Source: an uncultured Bacteroidota bacterium
Lineage (GTDB): Bacteria; Bacteroidota; Bacteroidia; Flavobacteriales; Flavobacteriaceae
Reading direction: 5' to 3'
Length of the DNA: 64,000 nucleotides
Assembly (NCBI GenBank): GCA_902628605.1
Contig: CACONV010000001.1
Coordinates: 11,101 to 75,100, forward strand
Shown: positions 49,000 to 58,731 of the stretch, in pieces
Layout: each line of letters begins with the position of its first letter
How positions within the stretch are numbered: position 1 is the first letter of the stretch
Notes under the pieces: model-generated
What the model was told of the DNA's origin: nothing
Seen by the model: the letters and a program-made list of their open reading frames with translations, nothing else
The model's database searches: none
Translations under genes and position numbers: made by a program

Positions 49000-51277
49000 T
49001 TAATTTGTACTTATTTGAATCAAATTTTTCGCAATCTATTGGTATCGTAACTATCTCAGGCGCTTCAAAATCGTCTTGAGAGATACCAAGGTTTTGATTT
49101 TCATAAACATCCTTCATATATAAAGCCCATATTGGAAGAGCCATTGATGCTCCTTGACCAAAAGCTATATCTTCAAAGTGAATTGACCTGTCTTCACCCC
49201 CTACCCAAACTCCAGTAACTAAGTTAGGTACAATTCCCATAAACCATCCATCTGATTGGTTTTGAGTAGTACCTGTTTTGCCAGCTATAGGGTTTTTGAA
49301 TTGGTAGGGATAACCTGTTACAATCGTTTTGTAAGCATAGTTGTTTTCCTCAGCCCCACTGTGCCTTAATCTCTGACCCGAACCACTTTCTGTAACTCCT
49401 TTCATTAAATTTAGGGTTACGTAGGCGGTTTCTTCACTTAATACATCTTTTGTCTCAGGAACTACTTCGTAAACAACAGTCCCATTTTTGTCCTCTATAG
49501 TAGTTACCATAATAGGTTCAACATAAATTCCTTTATTTGCAAATGTACCATATGCTCCAACCATCTCAAATAAGCTTATATCTGGGGAACCTAAAGCGAT
49601 TGATGGAACTTTTGGCAAATACGATTTTATTCCCATTTTTCTAGCTAAACCTACTACAGGCTGAGGGCCTACTTTATCCATTAATCTTGCACTAATAGTA
49701 TTAACTGAATTAGCCAAGGCGTTTTTTAATGTTCTCATTTTTCCATATTTGTCTCCTGAGTTTTTGGGGCACCAGGCCTCTACGTTGCCGTGTTTAAAGG
49801 GCTCAATACAAAATAGCGCATCAGGGAGAATTTCACATGGAGATAACCGCAATTGGTCAATCGCTGTAGCATATAAAAAAGGTTTAAAAGTCGAGCCAAT
49901 TTGTCTTCTACCTTGCTTAACCTGATCATATTGAAAATGTTTATAGTTAAAACCTCCAACCCATACTTTTACATGGCCAGTCGATGGCTCCATAGACATC
50001 ATTGAAGCTCTTAAAAAATGTTTATAATATCTTATAGAATCTAAAGGAGACATTACCGTATCTCTTTCCCCTTTCCAATCAAACACTGTCATTGGCGTGG
50101 GTGTTGAAAATGACTCACTTATTTCCTGCTCTGATTTTCCATTTAACTTCATCACCCTCCATCTTTCAGATCTTTTTGCTGATAGGTTAAGCAGAGTGTC
50201 AATTTGACCTTCTCTTAAGTCTAAGAAAGGTGCAGTGGGATTTAGCTCAATAGTATTTTGTTTGAAAAATTCTTTTTGTAAGTTGCTCATGTGGGTATTA
50301 ACAGACCTTTCAGCAATATCTTGCAGTCTAGAGTCTATTGTAGTATAAATTTTAAGTCCGTCCCTGTATATATCGTAATACTCGCCATCTTGTTTAGGAT
50401 TTTCCTTCACCCACTTTTGCATAAAATTTTGAATGTAAGCCCTAAAATATGTAGCCAGTCCCTCCCTATGTGAGTCAGGTGTAAATTTGACAATTATTGG
50501 TAGCTCTTTTAATGAATCCAACTCATTTTTTGATAAGAGTTCATTTCTAAACATTTGATTAAAAACAATATTTCTTCTATCTGTTGTTAATTTAAGTCTT
50601 CTCCTAGGATTGTAAAGTGATGAGTTTTTAAGCATTCCCACTAAGGTGGCAGATTCTTCTAACAACAGGTCCGCTGGTTTTTTATTGAAATAAATCTTTG
50701 CTGCTGACTCAATTCCGTCAGCTTGGTAGCCAAAATCGTAAATATTCAGGTACATTGCAATTATTTCATTTTTAGTAAATCTTCTTTCCAATTTTACGGC
50801 TAGGACCCATTCTTTTACTTTTTGTATGATGGCTTCAACTTTATTTCTTGAACGAACACCTACAAACAATTGGCGGGCTAACTGTTGAGTAATTGTGCTA
50901 GCACCCCCCTTTTTCCCTAAATAAAAAATTGCTCTTAAAGTGCCTTTGAAGTCAATACCAGAATGACTGTAAAACCTCTCATCTTCAGTTGCAATTAAAG
51001 CTTCAATAATATTATCTGGTAATTGAGAAAAACTAATAGGAGTCCTGTTGTCATTCAAATAAAATTTACCCAAAACAACGCCATCGGATGAGTAAATAGC
51101 TGTTGCCAAATTTGTTTTGGGATTTTCTAACTGTTCAATTGAGGGCATTTCTCCAAGTTTACCTGTTGCAGCCGAAATGAATACAATTGCCAAAAATAAT
51201 ATCGGGATTAAATATATAATCCACAATAAAACTATATATCCTGTGTATTTTTTGTTTTTTTTTAACTTCTTACTCAT
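48962..51277 (-). CDS. Penicillin-binding protein 1A (transglycosylase/transpeptidase)
   Basis: A 771-residue bifunctional enzyme that polymerises and cross-links peptidoglycan. I use the Met at 51277 (SKKLKKNKKYTGYIV), since the frame before it runs into gldH. One membrane anchor lies at about residues 12-35. The GT51 domain has EDERFYSHSGIDFKGT (catalytic Glu) and GGASTITQQLARQLF. The transpeptidase has the S-x-x-K motif in GSTFKPFLYA, S-x-N in NALANSVNTISARL and K-T-G in AGKTGTTQNQSDGWFM. It overlaps gldH by eight bases. This gldH-PBP1A order is known in Flavobacteriia. Confidence 0.95.
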   Translation of the reverse strand: MSKKLKKNKKYTGYIVLLWIIYLIPILFLAIVFISAATGKLGEMPSIEQLENPKTNLATAIYSSDGVVLGKFYLNDNRTPISFSQLPDNIIEALIATEDERFYSHSGIDFKGTLRAIFYLGKKGGASTITQQLARQLFVGVRSRNKVEAIIQKVKEWVLAVKLERRFTKNEIIAMYLNIYDFGYQADGIESAAKIYFNKKPADLLLEESATLVGMLKNSSLYNPRRRLKLTTDRRNIVFNQMFRNELLSKNELDSLKELPIIVKFTPDSHREGLATYFRAYIQNFMQKWVKENPKQDGEYYDIYRDGLKIYTTIDSRLQDIAERSVNTHMSNLQKEFFKQNTIELNPTAPFLDLREGQIDTLLNLSAKRSERWRVMKLNGKSEQEISESFSTPTPMTVFDWKGERDTVMSPLDSIRYYKHFLRASMMSMEPSTGHVKVWVGGFNYKHFQYDQVKQGRRQIGSTFKPFLYATAIDQLRLSPCEILPDALFCIEPFKHGNVEAWCPKNSGDKYGKMRTLKNALANSVNTISARLMDKVGPQPVVGLARKMGIKSYLPKVPSIALGSPDISLFEMVGAYGTFANKGIYVEPIMVTTIEDKNGTVVYEVVPETKDVLSEETAYVTLNLMKGVTESGSGQRLRHSGAEENNYAYKTIVTGYPYQFKNPIAGKTGTTQNQSDGWFMGIVPNLVTGVWVGGEDRSIHFEDIAFGQGASMALPIWALYMKDVYENQNLGISQDDFEAPEIVTIPIDCEKFDSNKYKLIGTDEDLEDLGF

Positions 51278-51758
51278 TTGATATTTTCTCAATTGACAAG
51301 CCAAGGGATAAAATCCCAAATAAATTTTTATCTCCTTTGATTTGGCCAATTTTTCTGTTTGCCTGCTTTATTTCAAAAATATAAGGGGGTGAGAAAAACG
51401 GTTTCCAATTTCTCTTCCATGATAATTTACTCTCTTTAATACTAGAGAATCCTTTACCAAGCCACTCTCCTTTATTGTTCGCCATTACATATTCTAATGT
51501 ATCCGTTTCGTAAACTTTTTTATTTGATTTTAAACTTGCAATAAGAAAAATATTTGAAAAGGGGTAGTCATTGTTGTTTCGTACATAAAAGAAAATGTTA
51601 GAAGAAAAATCAATGGTGTCAGTTATTTCAAACTTGATTGGTTCTTCAAGATTCCAACCATTTAAAATTTCTTTATCAATTCTTACTGTATTTCTGTCAA
51701 AACAACTCAATAAGAAACAAAATGTTAAAATCGATATAATCCATTTCATTGTATTCAT
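51270..51758 (-). CDS. gldH: Gliding motility lipoprotein GldH
   Basis: A 162-residue lipoprotein (signal ILTFCFLLSC). The body follows GldH: GWNLEEPIKFEITDTIDFSS, FYVRNNNDYPFSNIFLIASL, DTLEYVMANNKGEWLGKGFS, IFEIKQANRKIGQIKGDKNL and GILSLGLSIEKI. GldH is needed for gliding in Flavobacterium johnsoniae and belongs to the type IX secretion-associated Gld set. Other gld genes are not in this window. Downstream lies PBP1A in an overlapping arrangement. Confidence 0.88.
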   Translation of the reverse strand: MNTMKWIISILTFCFLLSCFDRNTVRIDKEILNGWNLEEPIKFEITDTIDFSSNIFFYVRNNNDYPFSNIFLIASLKSNKKVYETDTLEYVMANNKGEWLGKGFSSIKESKLSWKRNWKPFFSPPYIFEIKQANRKIGQIKGDKNLFGILSLGLSIEKISNE

Positions 51759-51774
51759 AAGATGAATGATAATT

Positions 51775-52779
51775 TTAGGTTTTTTTATAAATTCTTTTAC
51801 TTGTTTTTTCTCCTTTTCTTAAATTTTTTTGTTCCTCTAAACTAAGATTATTAATATTTAGACAATCAATTGAACAACATCCATTCAATGATTCATTGCA
51901 TCTGTCACATTGTATAAATAACAAATTACAAGCAACATTTGAACAGTTTACATGATTATCAGATTTTGAACCACATTGATGACAATTTGAAATTACATCA
52001 TTTGTTATCTTCTCAGATAAACGATTATCGAAAACAAAATTTTTACCTATGAATTTATTTTTAAAATTGTTATTTTTTACTTGATGGACATAGTTAATTA
52101 TACCACCATCAAGCTGAAAGACATTTTTAAAACCCCTAAACTTCAAATAGGCTGAAGCCTTTTCACATCGAATTCCTCCAGTACAATAAAGAAGTATTTT
52201 TTTATTTCTATTTTCATTTTCGAATTTCTTATCTATAAAATTTATTGATTCCTTGAATGAATCAACATTAGGAGTTATAGCACCAATAAAATGACCTATC
52301 TCACTTTCATAGTGATTCCTCATATCAATGCAAGACGTTCCTTTTTCAGACAAAATTTTATTAAATTCTATTGCATTCAAATGCATGCCCACATTAGTTG
52401 GATCAAAATTTTTGTCTTGAATCCCATCTACGACTATTTGTTTCCTTATTTTAATTTTAAGTTTAAGGAAGGATTTTATGCTGTTTTTAATAGCGAAATT
52501 TAATCTTATTCCTTTTAGAGGGTCAATTTGATCTAATTCAGATGTAAAGAAACTTAATTTTTTCTTTGGTAAAGAAAGTTGTGCATTAATTCCCTCAGCA
52601 GCAACATATATTCTCCCCAACACTCCTATTTTAGACCACGAAGAAAACAAGTAGTTTCTAAAAATAGATAAATTTTTAATTTTAAAATATTTATAAAAAG
52701 ATAGTATAAGTCTTTCCTCTCCAGACTTCTCTAGAATCTCTATACTCTCGGTGTTACTTAATCTGTTATACAGATTCAT
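51775..52779 (-). CDS. trhO: tRNA uridine-34 hydroxylase TrhO (rhodanese domain)
   Basis: A 334-residue enzyme that hydroxylates U34 of tRNA to 5-hydroxyuridine. The N-terminal acylphosphatase-like domain has LILSFYKYFKIKNLSIFRNY and LGRIYVAAEGINAQLSLPKK. The rhodanese domain has SCIDMRNHYESEIGHFIGA and the catalytic Cys in LLYCTGGIRCEKASAYLKF (near residue 203). FKNVFQLDGGIINY follows. The C-terminal Cys-rich stretch (CHQCGSKSDNHVNC, then CDRCNESLNGCC) fits a zinc-ribbon-like tail seen in many members. It lies 16 bases before gldH, so the three genes may share a transcript. Confidence 0.93.
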   Translation of the reverse strand: MNLYNRLSNTESIEILEKSGEERLILSFYKYFKIKNLSIFRNYLFSSWSKIGVLGRIYVAAEGINAQLSLPKKKLSFFTSELDQIDPLKGIRLNFAIKNSIKSFLKLKIKIRKQIVVDGIQDKNFDPTNVGMHLNAIEFNKILSEKGTSCIDMRNHYESEIGHFIGAITPNVDSFKESINFIDKKFENENRNKKILLYCTGGIRCEKASAYLKFRGFKNVFQLDGGIINYVHQVKNNNFKNKFIGKNFVFDNRLSEKITNDVISNCHQCGSKSDNHVNCSNVACNLLFIQCDRCNESLNGCCSIDCLNINNLSLEEQKNLRKGEKTSKRIYKKT

Positions 52780-52906
52780 TTTAAAAATTTATTGCAAATT
52801 TAAATTAAATTGATAATACTTTAAAAGTATGTGACATTGTTAATAATACATTGATTTACTAAGTTAGGAAAAGAAGATAAATTGGTATTTTTAAATAAAA
52901 AAAATT

Positions 52907-53902
52907 ATGAGTCAAGATAAGTCTGCTAAACTGAAATCTCTTCAATTAACCCTTGATAAACTTGATAAAACTTATGGTAAAGGTGCTGTTATGAAATTAG
53001 GGGATGAGGTTGTTGAACCAGTAGAGGCAATTTCTTCTGGTTCTATAGGATTAGATATTGCATTGGGAATTGGTGGTTATCCAAGAGGCAGAGTAATCGA
53101 AATTTACGGCCCTGAATCATCAGGTAAAACTACATTGACCTTACATGCTATAGCTGAATGTCAAAAAAGTGGTGGAATTGCTGCTTTTATTGATGCCGAA
53201 CATGCCTTTGACAGATTCTACGCTGAGAAATTAGGTGTTGATATCAGTGAATTGATTATTTCACAGCCTGATCACGGAGAACAAGCTCTAGAAATTGCAG
53301 ATAATTTAATCAGGTCTGGTGCAATAGACATAATAGTTATTGACTCCGTTGCCGCACTTACTCCAAAGAGCGAAATCGAGGGAGAGATGGGGGATTCAAA
53401 AATGGGGCTTCATGCAAGACTTATGTCACAGGCCTTGAGAAAACTTACTGGCTCTATAGCAAGAACCAATTGCACTGTTTTCTTTATTAATCAGTTACGA
53501 GAAAAAATTGGTGTGATGTTTGGAAACCCTGAAACAACAACTGGAGGAAATGCCCTAAAGTTTTACGCATCTGTCCGTTTAGACATAAGAAGATCAACAC
53601 AAATAAAAAGTACTGAAGCAGAGGTATTAGGAAATAGAACGAGAGTGAAAGTTGTTAAAAATAAGGTTGCTCCGCCATTTAAAACAGCTGAATTTGATAT
53701 TTTATACGGAACAGGTATTTCAAAAATAGGCGAGATAATTGACATATGTGTTGAGACTGAGGTAATAAAAAAATCCGGCTCCTGGTTTAGCTACGGAGAA
53801 ACAAAACTAGGTCAAGGTAAAGAATCTGTAAAAAAGTTATTAGAGGATAATCCTGAGTTATTAGAAGAGCTTGAGAAAAAAATTATCAGCTCTAATAGTT
53901 AG
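52907..53902 (+). CDS. recA: Recombinase A
   Basis: A 331-residue RecA. The Walker A motif is [14 protein letters not shown] near residue 70. [12 protein letters not shown] and [20 protein letters not shown] open the protein. FIDAEHAFD and [20 protein letters not shown] are the Walker B region, and [20 protein letters not shown] is the L2 loop. It coats single-stranded DNA, drives strand exchange and triggers LexA cleavage. The C-terminal acidic tail is short (about 330 residues in all). No lexA or recX is adjacent. It overlaps the convergent acyltransferase gene by 11 bases. Confidence 0.98.
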   Translation: MSQDKSAKLKSLQLTLDKLDKTYGKGAVMKLGDEVVEPVEAISSGSIGLDIALGIGGYPRGRVIEIYGPESSGKTTLTLHAIAECQKSGGIAAFIDAEHAFDRFYAEKLGVDISELIISQPDHGEQALEIADNLIRSGAIDIIVIDSVAALTPKSEIEGEMGDSKMGLHARLMSQALRKLTGSIARTNCTVFFINQLREKIGVMFGNPETTTGGNALKFYASVRLDIRRSTQIKSTEAEVLGNRTRVKVVKNKVAPPFKTAEFDILYGTGISKIGEIIDICVETEVIKKSGSWFSYGETKLGQGKESVKKLLEDNPELLEELEKKIISSNS

Positions 53903-54701
53903 TTTTTTTTATATTTATTTCTTTTGTTACCGCTTTTTCATGAGTTTTTAAAGAATCCTCTTTGAGTCCTCTAAAGATAACTCTCCAAACTTCCTTCTTA
54001 AAGTCATTTAATTTATTAATATTTTTTGGTGGATATATTTTTTTAAAAGTTTTTACTCTTAATTGTCCAGGATATCCAAATCGAGGATACCAAGGGAATT
54101 TGCGCTTGCAATCTAAAAAACTCATAGGAATTATTGGAATTTGGTGATCAATAGAAATCTTAAATGCTCCCCTTTTAAATTCATTTAAAAAAATTGTATC
54201 ATCGGTATATTTAACTTCAGGGAATATACAAATGCTGTAGCCTAAACAAAGTTGCTTGTCTACCCTTCCGTATACTCCCCATCTGCTTTTTTTGGAACTT
54301 CTATCTACCATGACAGCAGCTCTCTTGTATATATATCCGAATATTGGAATTTTTACTAATTCTTTTTTGCCAACGAAAACAAAAGGATTTTTTGAAACCT
54401 GAAACATCACAAAAGGATCAATGTAACTAGTATGATTTGCAACTAATATAAATGATTCACCAACAGGGAGCTCTTCTTCATAATCAACTTTGGTGTAAAA
54501 ACCAGACAGAAATAATATAAATGGTGACCAGACATATCTAGCACACCAAAAAATAAAATTGTATCCTTTGGGATGAATAGCAGCAATAGCCAAAAAAGGG
54601 AATAAAAAAATTACAGGTATAGAAGCTAGTAGATAAAACCATGCCCGCCAAATATACAGAATCGTTAATCTCATTTGATCAAATGTAGAAAATAAAAACA
54701 T
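53892..54701 (-). CDS. Lysophospholipid acyltransferase (PlsC-like)
   Basis: A 269-residue membrane-bound acyltransferase. The HX4D motif is in [13 protein letters not shown] (near residue 95). The second motif, usually FPEGTRS, is [20 protein letters not shown] follows. The N-terminal membrane segment is [20 protein letters not shown]. It probably adds the second acyl chain to lysophosphatidic acid. Loss of the Gly-Thr-Arg of motif III is notable, since that Arg binds the phosphate of glycerol-3-phosphate in PlsC. It might therefore use another acceptor, for example an ornithine lipid or a glycolipid. Confidence 0.88.
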   Translation of the reverse strand: MFLFSTFDQMRLTILYIWRAWFYLLASIPVIFLFPFLAIAAIHPKGYNFIFWCARYVWSPFILFLSGFYTKVDYEEELPVGESFILVANHTSYIDPFVMFQVSKNPFVFVGKKELVKIPIFGYIYKRAAVMVDRSSKKSRWGVYGRVDKQLCLGYSICIFPEVKYTDDTIFLNEFKRGAFKISIDHQIPIIPMSFLDCKRKFPWYPRFGYPGQLRVKTFKKIYPPKNINKLNDFKKEVWRVIFRGLKEDSLKTHEKAVTKEINIKKTNY

Positions 54702-54715
54702 TTATTTAAAAAAAT

Positions 54716-54723
54716 TAACTTTG
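54716..54723 (+). promoter_or_regulatory. -7 promoter box of trpS
   Basis: TAACTTTG matches TAnnTTTG exactly. Its last bases form an in-frame TTG (54721) that could be mistaken for a start. The true initiator is then ATG 54739, 16 bases downstream, giving a leader of about 9 bases. Confidence 0.55.
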
Positions 54724-54738
54724 TCAAAAACAATTCCA

Positions 54739-55713
54739 ATGGCCAGAGTATTAACAGGTATACAAAGTACGGGTGTTCCTCACTTAGGGAACATCTTGGG
54801 GGCAATCATTCCGGCCATTAAGAGATCCCAAATAAAAGGTAACGAATCTTTTCTGTTTATTGCTGACTTGCATTCGTTAACACAGATAAAGAATTCTGAT
54901 GAATTAAAAAAGAATACTCTAAACACGGCAGCAGCTTGGTTGTCGTTTGGTTTAGATACAAAACATACCGTTTTTTACAAACAAAGTGATATACCAGAAG
55001 TAACCGAACTTGCTTGGTATTTAAGCTGCTTTTACCCCTACCAACGTCTCACATTATCACATTCTTTTAAAGACAAATCACAGAATTTAAAAGACATAAA
55101 CTCTGGATTATTTTATTATCCTGTATTAATGGCAGCAGATATTTTACTTTACGATGCAAACATAGTCCCTGTTGGAAAAGACCAATTACAGCACTTAGAG
55201 ATAACTAGAAATATTGCTTCTCGATTTAACAATCATTTTGGTGATACATTTATAACTCCAAAACCTGAACTTGAACAAAATTCTAGTTATGTTATTGGAA
55301 CAGATGGAAACAAAATGAGTAAGTCGAAAAATAACATAATAAATATTTTTCAAGACGATAATCTACTTAAGAAACAAGTAATGAAAATTAAGACCGAATC
55401 AATAGCAATTGATCAACCTAAAAATCCAAACAATTGCAATGTTTTTAAAATTTTTTCATTAGTTGCTAATGAAAAAGACATAAATGTCTTGAAAAAAAGG
55501 TATTATTCTGGTGATGTTGGATTTGGTGAGGCCAAGGAAATTCTTTTAAATGAAATAAAAAATAAATTTAAAATTCAAAGGGATAAATTTAATTTTTTGA
55601 TAAGTAATACAGAACTCGTTGAAAAAGAACTTGAATCTGGTTCTAAAAAGGCAAAAGACTTTGCAAATAAAGTATTAAAAAGGGTTAGACTAAAACTAGG
55701 ATATAACAAATAA
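54739..55713 (+). CDS. trpS: Tryptophanyl-tRNA synthetase
   Basis: A 324-residue class I synthetase that charges tRNA-Trp. The HIGH-type motif is in STGVPHLGNILGAIIPAI, and KMSKS is in GNKMSKSKNNIINIF. FLFIADLHSLTQI and VPVGKDQLQHLEITRNIASR are typical. I start at ATG 54739 (ARVLTGIQSTG), the normal N-terminus of the family. The TTG at 54721 lies in the promoter. It stands between the PlsC-like and the HU-SPOR genes. No trp biosynthesis gene is near. No trp leader or T-box was seen. Confidence 0.96.
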   Translation: MARVLTGIQSTGVPHLGNILGAIIPAIKRSQIKGNESFLFIADLHSLTQIKNSDELKKNTLNTAAAWLSFGLDTKHTVFYKQSDIPEVTELAWYLSCFYPYQRLTLSHSFKDKSQNLKDINSGLFYYPVLMAADILLYDANIVPVGKDQLQHLEITRNIASRFNNHFGDTFITPKPELEQNSSYVIGTDGNKMSKSKNNIINIFQDDNLLKKQVMKIKTESIAIDQPKNPNNCNVFKIFSLVANEKDINVLKKRYYSGDVGFGEAKEILLNEIKNKFKIQRDKFNFLISNTELVEKELESGSKKAKDFANKVLKRVRLKLGYNK

Positions 55714-55751
55714 ACCTATTAATCGACAATTTTATTTATTATCTTTAATGA

Positions 55752-56747
55752 GTGGATTTAGTTAAAGAGATAGAAGAACTACTATACTTTCACGAATGTG
55801 TGACCGTTCCTGAATTTGGCTCATTTTTGGTTAGTAATTCGAACGCAAAAGTTGATTTAAAAATAGGGAAATTTGTATCTCCTAAAAGAAAGGTCTCATT
55901 TAATTCTCTAATCAAACAAAACGACGGAATTTTAGCGAAATATATTTCGTCGAATAAAAAAATTAGCTATCAAAACGCGCTGGAAGAAATTAATCAAAAA
56001 ATAAAAATATGGTATGAGAAAATAAAGATTGATACCTTGATTTTCAAAAATATAGGTGAATTTTATTTAAACGCTGAAAACAAAATATGTTTTCAAGCCT
56101 ACAATACCAAAAATTTCTCACATAATTTTTATGGGCTTGAAGATTTTAAAAGGTTGCCAATAAACGAGAGCGAGTTAAAAATTATTATGAATAAAGAAAA
56201 AAACACTAAAAATATTATTATGGACAACGATAAAAATGAAAACTTAGCATTTGAACCAGAATCAAAAGATTCAGGGAAAAAAGGTAAATTTAAAATAGTG
56301 GCAATAATTTCCTCCTTGGTTGTTTTGTCAGTTTTGGGATACTATTTTGGTAATGAATATATTCAAAATGAAAGAATCCGTTCAACTGAAATTGCACAGA
56401 AGAAAATTAAAAACAATGTACAAAAGGCCACTTACGACATAGGGTCAATTTCCTCTCTAGAATTAAATGTTAAGGCCAATATAGAAACCGTTGAAGATGA
56501 TTCGGTTTTGGTTGAACAAGGCGACTTCTACAGTGTAATTGCTGGAAGTTTTAGAGATGAACGAAACGCTGAAAAACTTTTAGGTAAATTAAAATCTGAA
56601 GGATTTGACGCCTCTTTTGCAAAAAATAGTCCCTCTGGACTTTTTAGGGTTGCTTATGGAAGATTGAAAACAAAAAGAGAAGCGTATCAATTATTAAATT
56701 TCGTGAAATTCACGCTAGAGCTTGATGCCTGGTATCTTGTTGAGTAA
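55752..56747 (+). CDS. HU (CCDC81-type)-TM-SPOR domain protein
   Basis: A 331-residue membrane protein with a GTG start. Residues 1-135 form the HU-CCDC81 clade pair: LVKEIEELLYFHECVTVPEF with GSFLVSN, and FNSLIKQNDGILAKYI. One membrane helix follows (KIVAIISSLVVLSVLGYYFG, near residues 178-198). The outer part ends in a SPOR domain (GDFYSVIAGSFRDERNAEKL, then GLFRVAYGRLKTKREAYQLL), which binds denuded peptidoglycan. The protein thus joins an HU-type inner domain to the cell wall. This arrangement is common in Bacteroidota. It probably works at division sites, but this is unproven. Confidence 0.88.
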   Translation: MDLVKEIEELLYFHECVTVPEFGSFLVSNSNAKVDLKIGKFVSPKRKVSFNSLIKQNDGILAKYISSNKKISYQNALEEINQKIKIWYEKIKIDTLIFKNIGEFYLNAENKICFQAYNTKNFSHNFYGLEDFKRLPINESELKIIMNKEKNTKNIIMDNDKNENLAFEPESKDSGKKGKFKIVAIISSLVVLSVLGYYFGNEYIQNERIRSTEIAQKKIKNNVQKATYDIGSISSLELNVKANIETVEDDSVLVEQGDFYSVIAGSFRDERNAEKLLGKLKSEGFDASFAKNSPSGLFRVAYGRLKTKREAYQLLNFVKFTLELDAWYLVE

Positions 56748-56750
56748 AAA

Positions 56751-57962
56751 TTATAACCTGTAAATCCATCCCTTTGGATTTAATGGAGTACTTGATTGAA
56801 AAATGCTAAATTTTAATTCTGTTTTACCAGTGTTAGGGTTTGTAAATACCCTTCCAATTTTTTCTTTTGCCCCCAAATTTTGTCCTTTCTTAACATAAAC
56901 ACTCTCTAAATTTGTATAAGCTGTTATGTAATTTCCGTGTTGAACTAAGACTGTAGGATTACTTCCCTTATAGCTTAAAACTGTCATTACGATTCCTTTA
57001 AATATAGCTCTAGCGTCAGCCGTTTGGGTTGTAGCTATTGTGACACCATTACTTTTTATTTTTGTAGTCCTAACTATGGGATGTGTTTGTGTTCCAAAAT
57101 TTTGAATTACTACACCTTCTTCAACAGGCCAAGGGAGTTTCCCTTTATTAGCATAAAAACTTTTTCCAACTAATTTTGCTTCTGGAGTAATACTAAATTT
57201 TAATGTGCTAGGTTCTGTGGATTTTTTATTTGCGTTTGCAATAGCAACTCTTATTAACCGTTCAATTTCTTTATCAAAAGCTGCAATTTTATTCTCTTTT
57301 GCTCTAATTGTAGCCTCTAAATTTTTCTGCTTTTTTATTAATTCACCGATCATTAACCTCTGATTTTCTTTTTCCTTTTGGTAAATGAGTTGAGATACTT
57401 TATTTTCTTTAATTAAAGATTCCTTATTGACTTTTTGTGAAAGTAACTCTATGTTTAATCTGTTAAGTAAATTTGTTTTTTTAATTATAATCTCACCTTG
57501 TTTTTTTCTGTGTTTTGCGTACTGATTTAGATATTTAAATCTATTATATGCTTGATAAAAAGATTCTGAGGAAAATAAAAACATTAATCTGCTTTGACGA
57601 CTTTTGCTGTAATAAGATTTTCTGATCATATTTGAATAATCATCTTTTAATTTAACGATTTCTACTCTCAAAACATCTATATCTCTTTGATTAACATTTA
57701 TCTTTTTGGAGATTAAATTGATTTCTTGATTTCCAACCTTAATTAATTTGTTACGCACTTTAATTTTAACATCTAAGTCTTGAATTTGATTGAATACAGA
57801 TTTCCTTGTAGTTTTATTAGAGAATAAAATAGAATTAATCTGTTTTATTTCTCTAACCAGTTTTGCTTTTTCTTTTTCTAGTCTTTTTTGTGTTTCTTGC
57901 TGTGATAAGCAAGTATTTAGATTTACAAATTGGAGAATAAAAAGAAAAAAATATTTCTTCAT
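56751..57962 (-). CDS. EnvC-like murein hydrolase activator (degenerate LytM)
   Basis: A 403-residue exported protein (signal FILQFVNLNTCLSQ). Long coiled coils fill about residues 20-255 (KRLEKEKAKLVREIKQINSI, NQRLMIGELIKKQKNLEATI). The C-terminal LytM/M23 domain has GKLPWPVEEGVVIQNFGTQT and NPTVLVQHGNYITAYTNLES. The zinc residues are missing: the 'H.GiD' motif reads KSNGVTIAT, and the final HxH reads QHGNYI. This is the EnvC/NlpD condition, in which the domain activates amidases and does not cut peptidoglycan. Its start overlaps the DUF4292 gene by four bases. Confidence 0.92.
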   Translation of the reverse strand: MKKYFFLFILQFVNLNTCLSQQETQKRLEKEKAKLVREIKQINSILFSNKTTRKSVFNQIQDLDVKIKVRNKLIKVGNQEINLISKKINVNQRDIDVLRVEIVKLKDDYSNMIRKSYYSKSRQSRLMFLFSSESFYQAYNRFKYLNQYAKHRKKQGEIIIKKTNLLNRLNIELLSQKVNKESLIKENKVSQLIYQKEKENQRLMIGELIKKQKNLEATIRAKENKIAAFDKEIERLIRVAIANANKKSTEPSTLKFSITPEAKLVGKSFYANKGKLPWPVEEGVVIQNFGTQTHPIVRTTKIKSNGVTIATTQTADARAIFKGIVMTVLSYKGSNPTVLVQHGNYITAYTNLESVYVKKGQNLGAKEKIGRVFTNPNTGKTELKFSIFQSSTPLNPKGWIYRL

Positions 57963-58726
57963 AATTTTATTTTATTATACCCATCAGGGAATTTAAAAGG
58001 AGTTGTAAGCTCTTTTGGGTAATCAACTCTAATAAATTCTAAAATTATTGAGATTAACTCACCATTGACAAATGAGCTAATTTGAATTTCCTTCGGTATG
58101 GTTTTACCGTTCACCTTTTGATATAACGGATACTTTATACTTAATATACTACTTGTATTATCAAGAAGAAGAAATCTTTGTTCTCTAATTCTGAAACTCT
58201 CGGTGTCAAAAAAGTACGTGGATCTGTACTTTTCGGCAGTTGTATTAATAAAAACATAATATTCCGGATTGTCTATTCTTTTAATTTTTGATTTGTTAAG
58301 ATTATCAATTGGATTTCCAATAAATATATTTTGAATATTCTGAAGTGTAAAATTTGTTCCTAGGATAGATTTTAAGAATTCGTAATCTCCTTCGTAATAG
58401 TTTTTTTGAAATTTTTCGTAAAAAAATATTTTTTCATTTGTCATTAAAAGTTTTGCTACTGGGACGAAAACATTCGCACTCATCCATAAAAATTTATCGT
58501 CTTTAAATCTAAGATTAATACTTAAAGATTGTTTAATTTTCTTACTTATATAGGTTGCCTTAATTCGTGCTCTAAGTGAGTTTATTTTTTCTTCAGATTT
58601 TTCAAAGTTTTCAATCAGCCTTTTAACCTTTATAGATTCTATAGGCTTTTTGCTTGGTAAAACTGTCAAAGATTTACATCCAATTATAATTGATAAAATT
58701 AATAAGTGTTGAAAAAATCTAATCAT
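57959..58726 (-). CDS. DUF4292 lipoprotein
   Basis: A 255-residue lipoprotein (signal ILSIIIGCKSLTVLPSKK). The DUF4292 body reads INSLRARIKATYISKKIKQS, LSINLRFKDDKFLWMSANVF with VPVAKLLMTNEKIFFYEKF, KNYYEGDYEFLKSILGTNFT and LQNIQNIFIGNP. This family has a LolB/LolA-like fold of outer-membrane lipoprotein handlers in Bacteroidota, but the role is not proven. It shares an operon with the EnvC-like gene (overlap four bases) and follows dut by five. Confidence 0.88.
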   Translation of the reverse strand: MIRFFQHLLILSIIIGCKSLTVLPSKKPIESIKVKRLIENFEKSEEKINSLRARIKATYISKKIKQSLSINLRFKDDKFLWMSANVFVPVAKLLMTNEKIFFYEKFQKNYYEGDYEFLKSILGTNFTLQNIQNIFIGNPIDNLNKSKIKRIDNPEYYVFINTTAEKYRSTYFFDTESFRIREQRFLLLDNTSSILSIKYPLYQKVNGKTIPKEIQISSFVNGELISIILEFIRVDYPKELTTPFKFPDGYNKIKL

Positions 58727-58731
58727 ATGAA

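Noticed and set aside
54721..54738. TTG start for trpS
   Set aside because: The TTG is part of the -7 box TAACTTTG. The family's usual N-terminus begins at ATG 54739.
56751..57962. Active M23 endopeptidase
   Set aside because: The zinc residues of the LytM domain are missing, which fits an EnvC-like activator.
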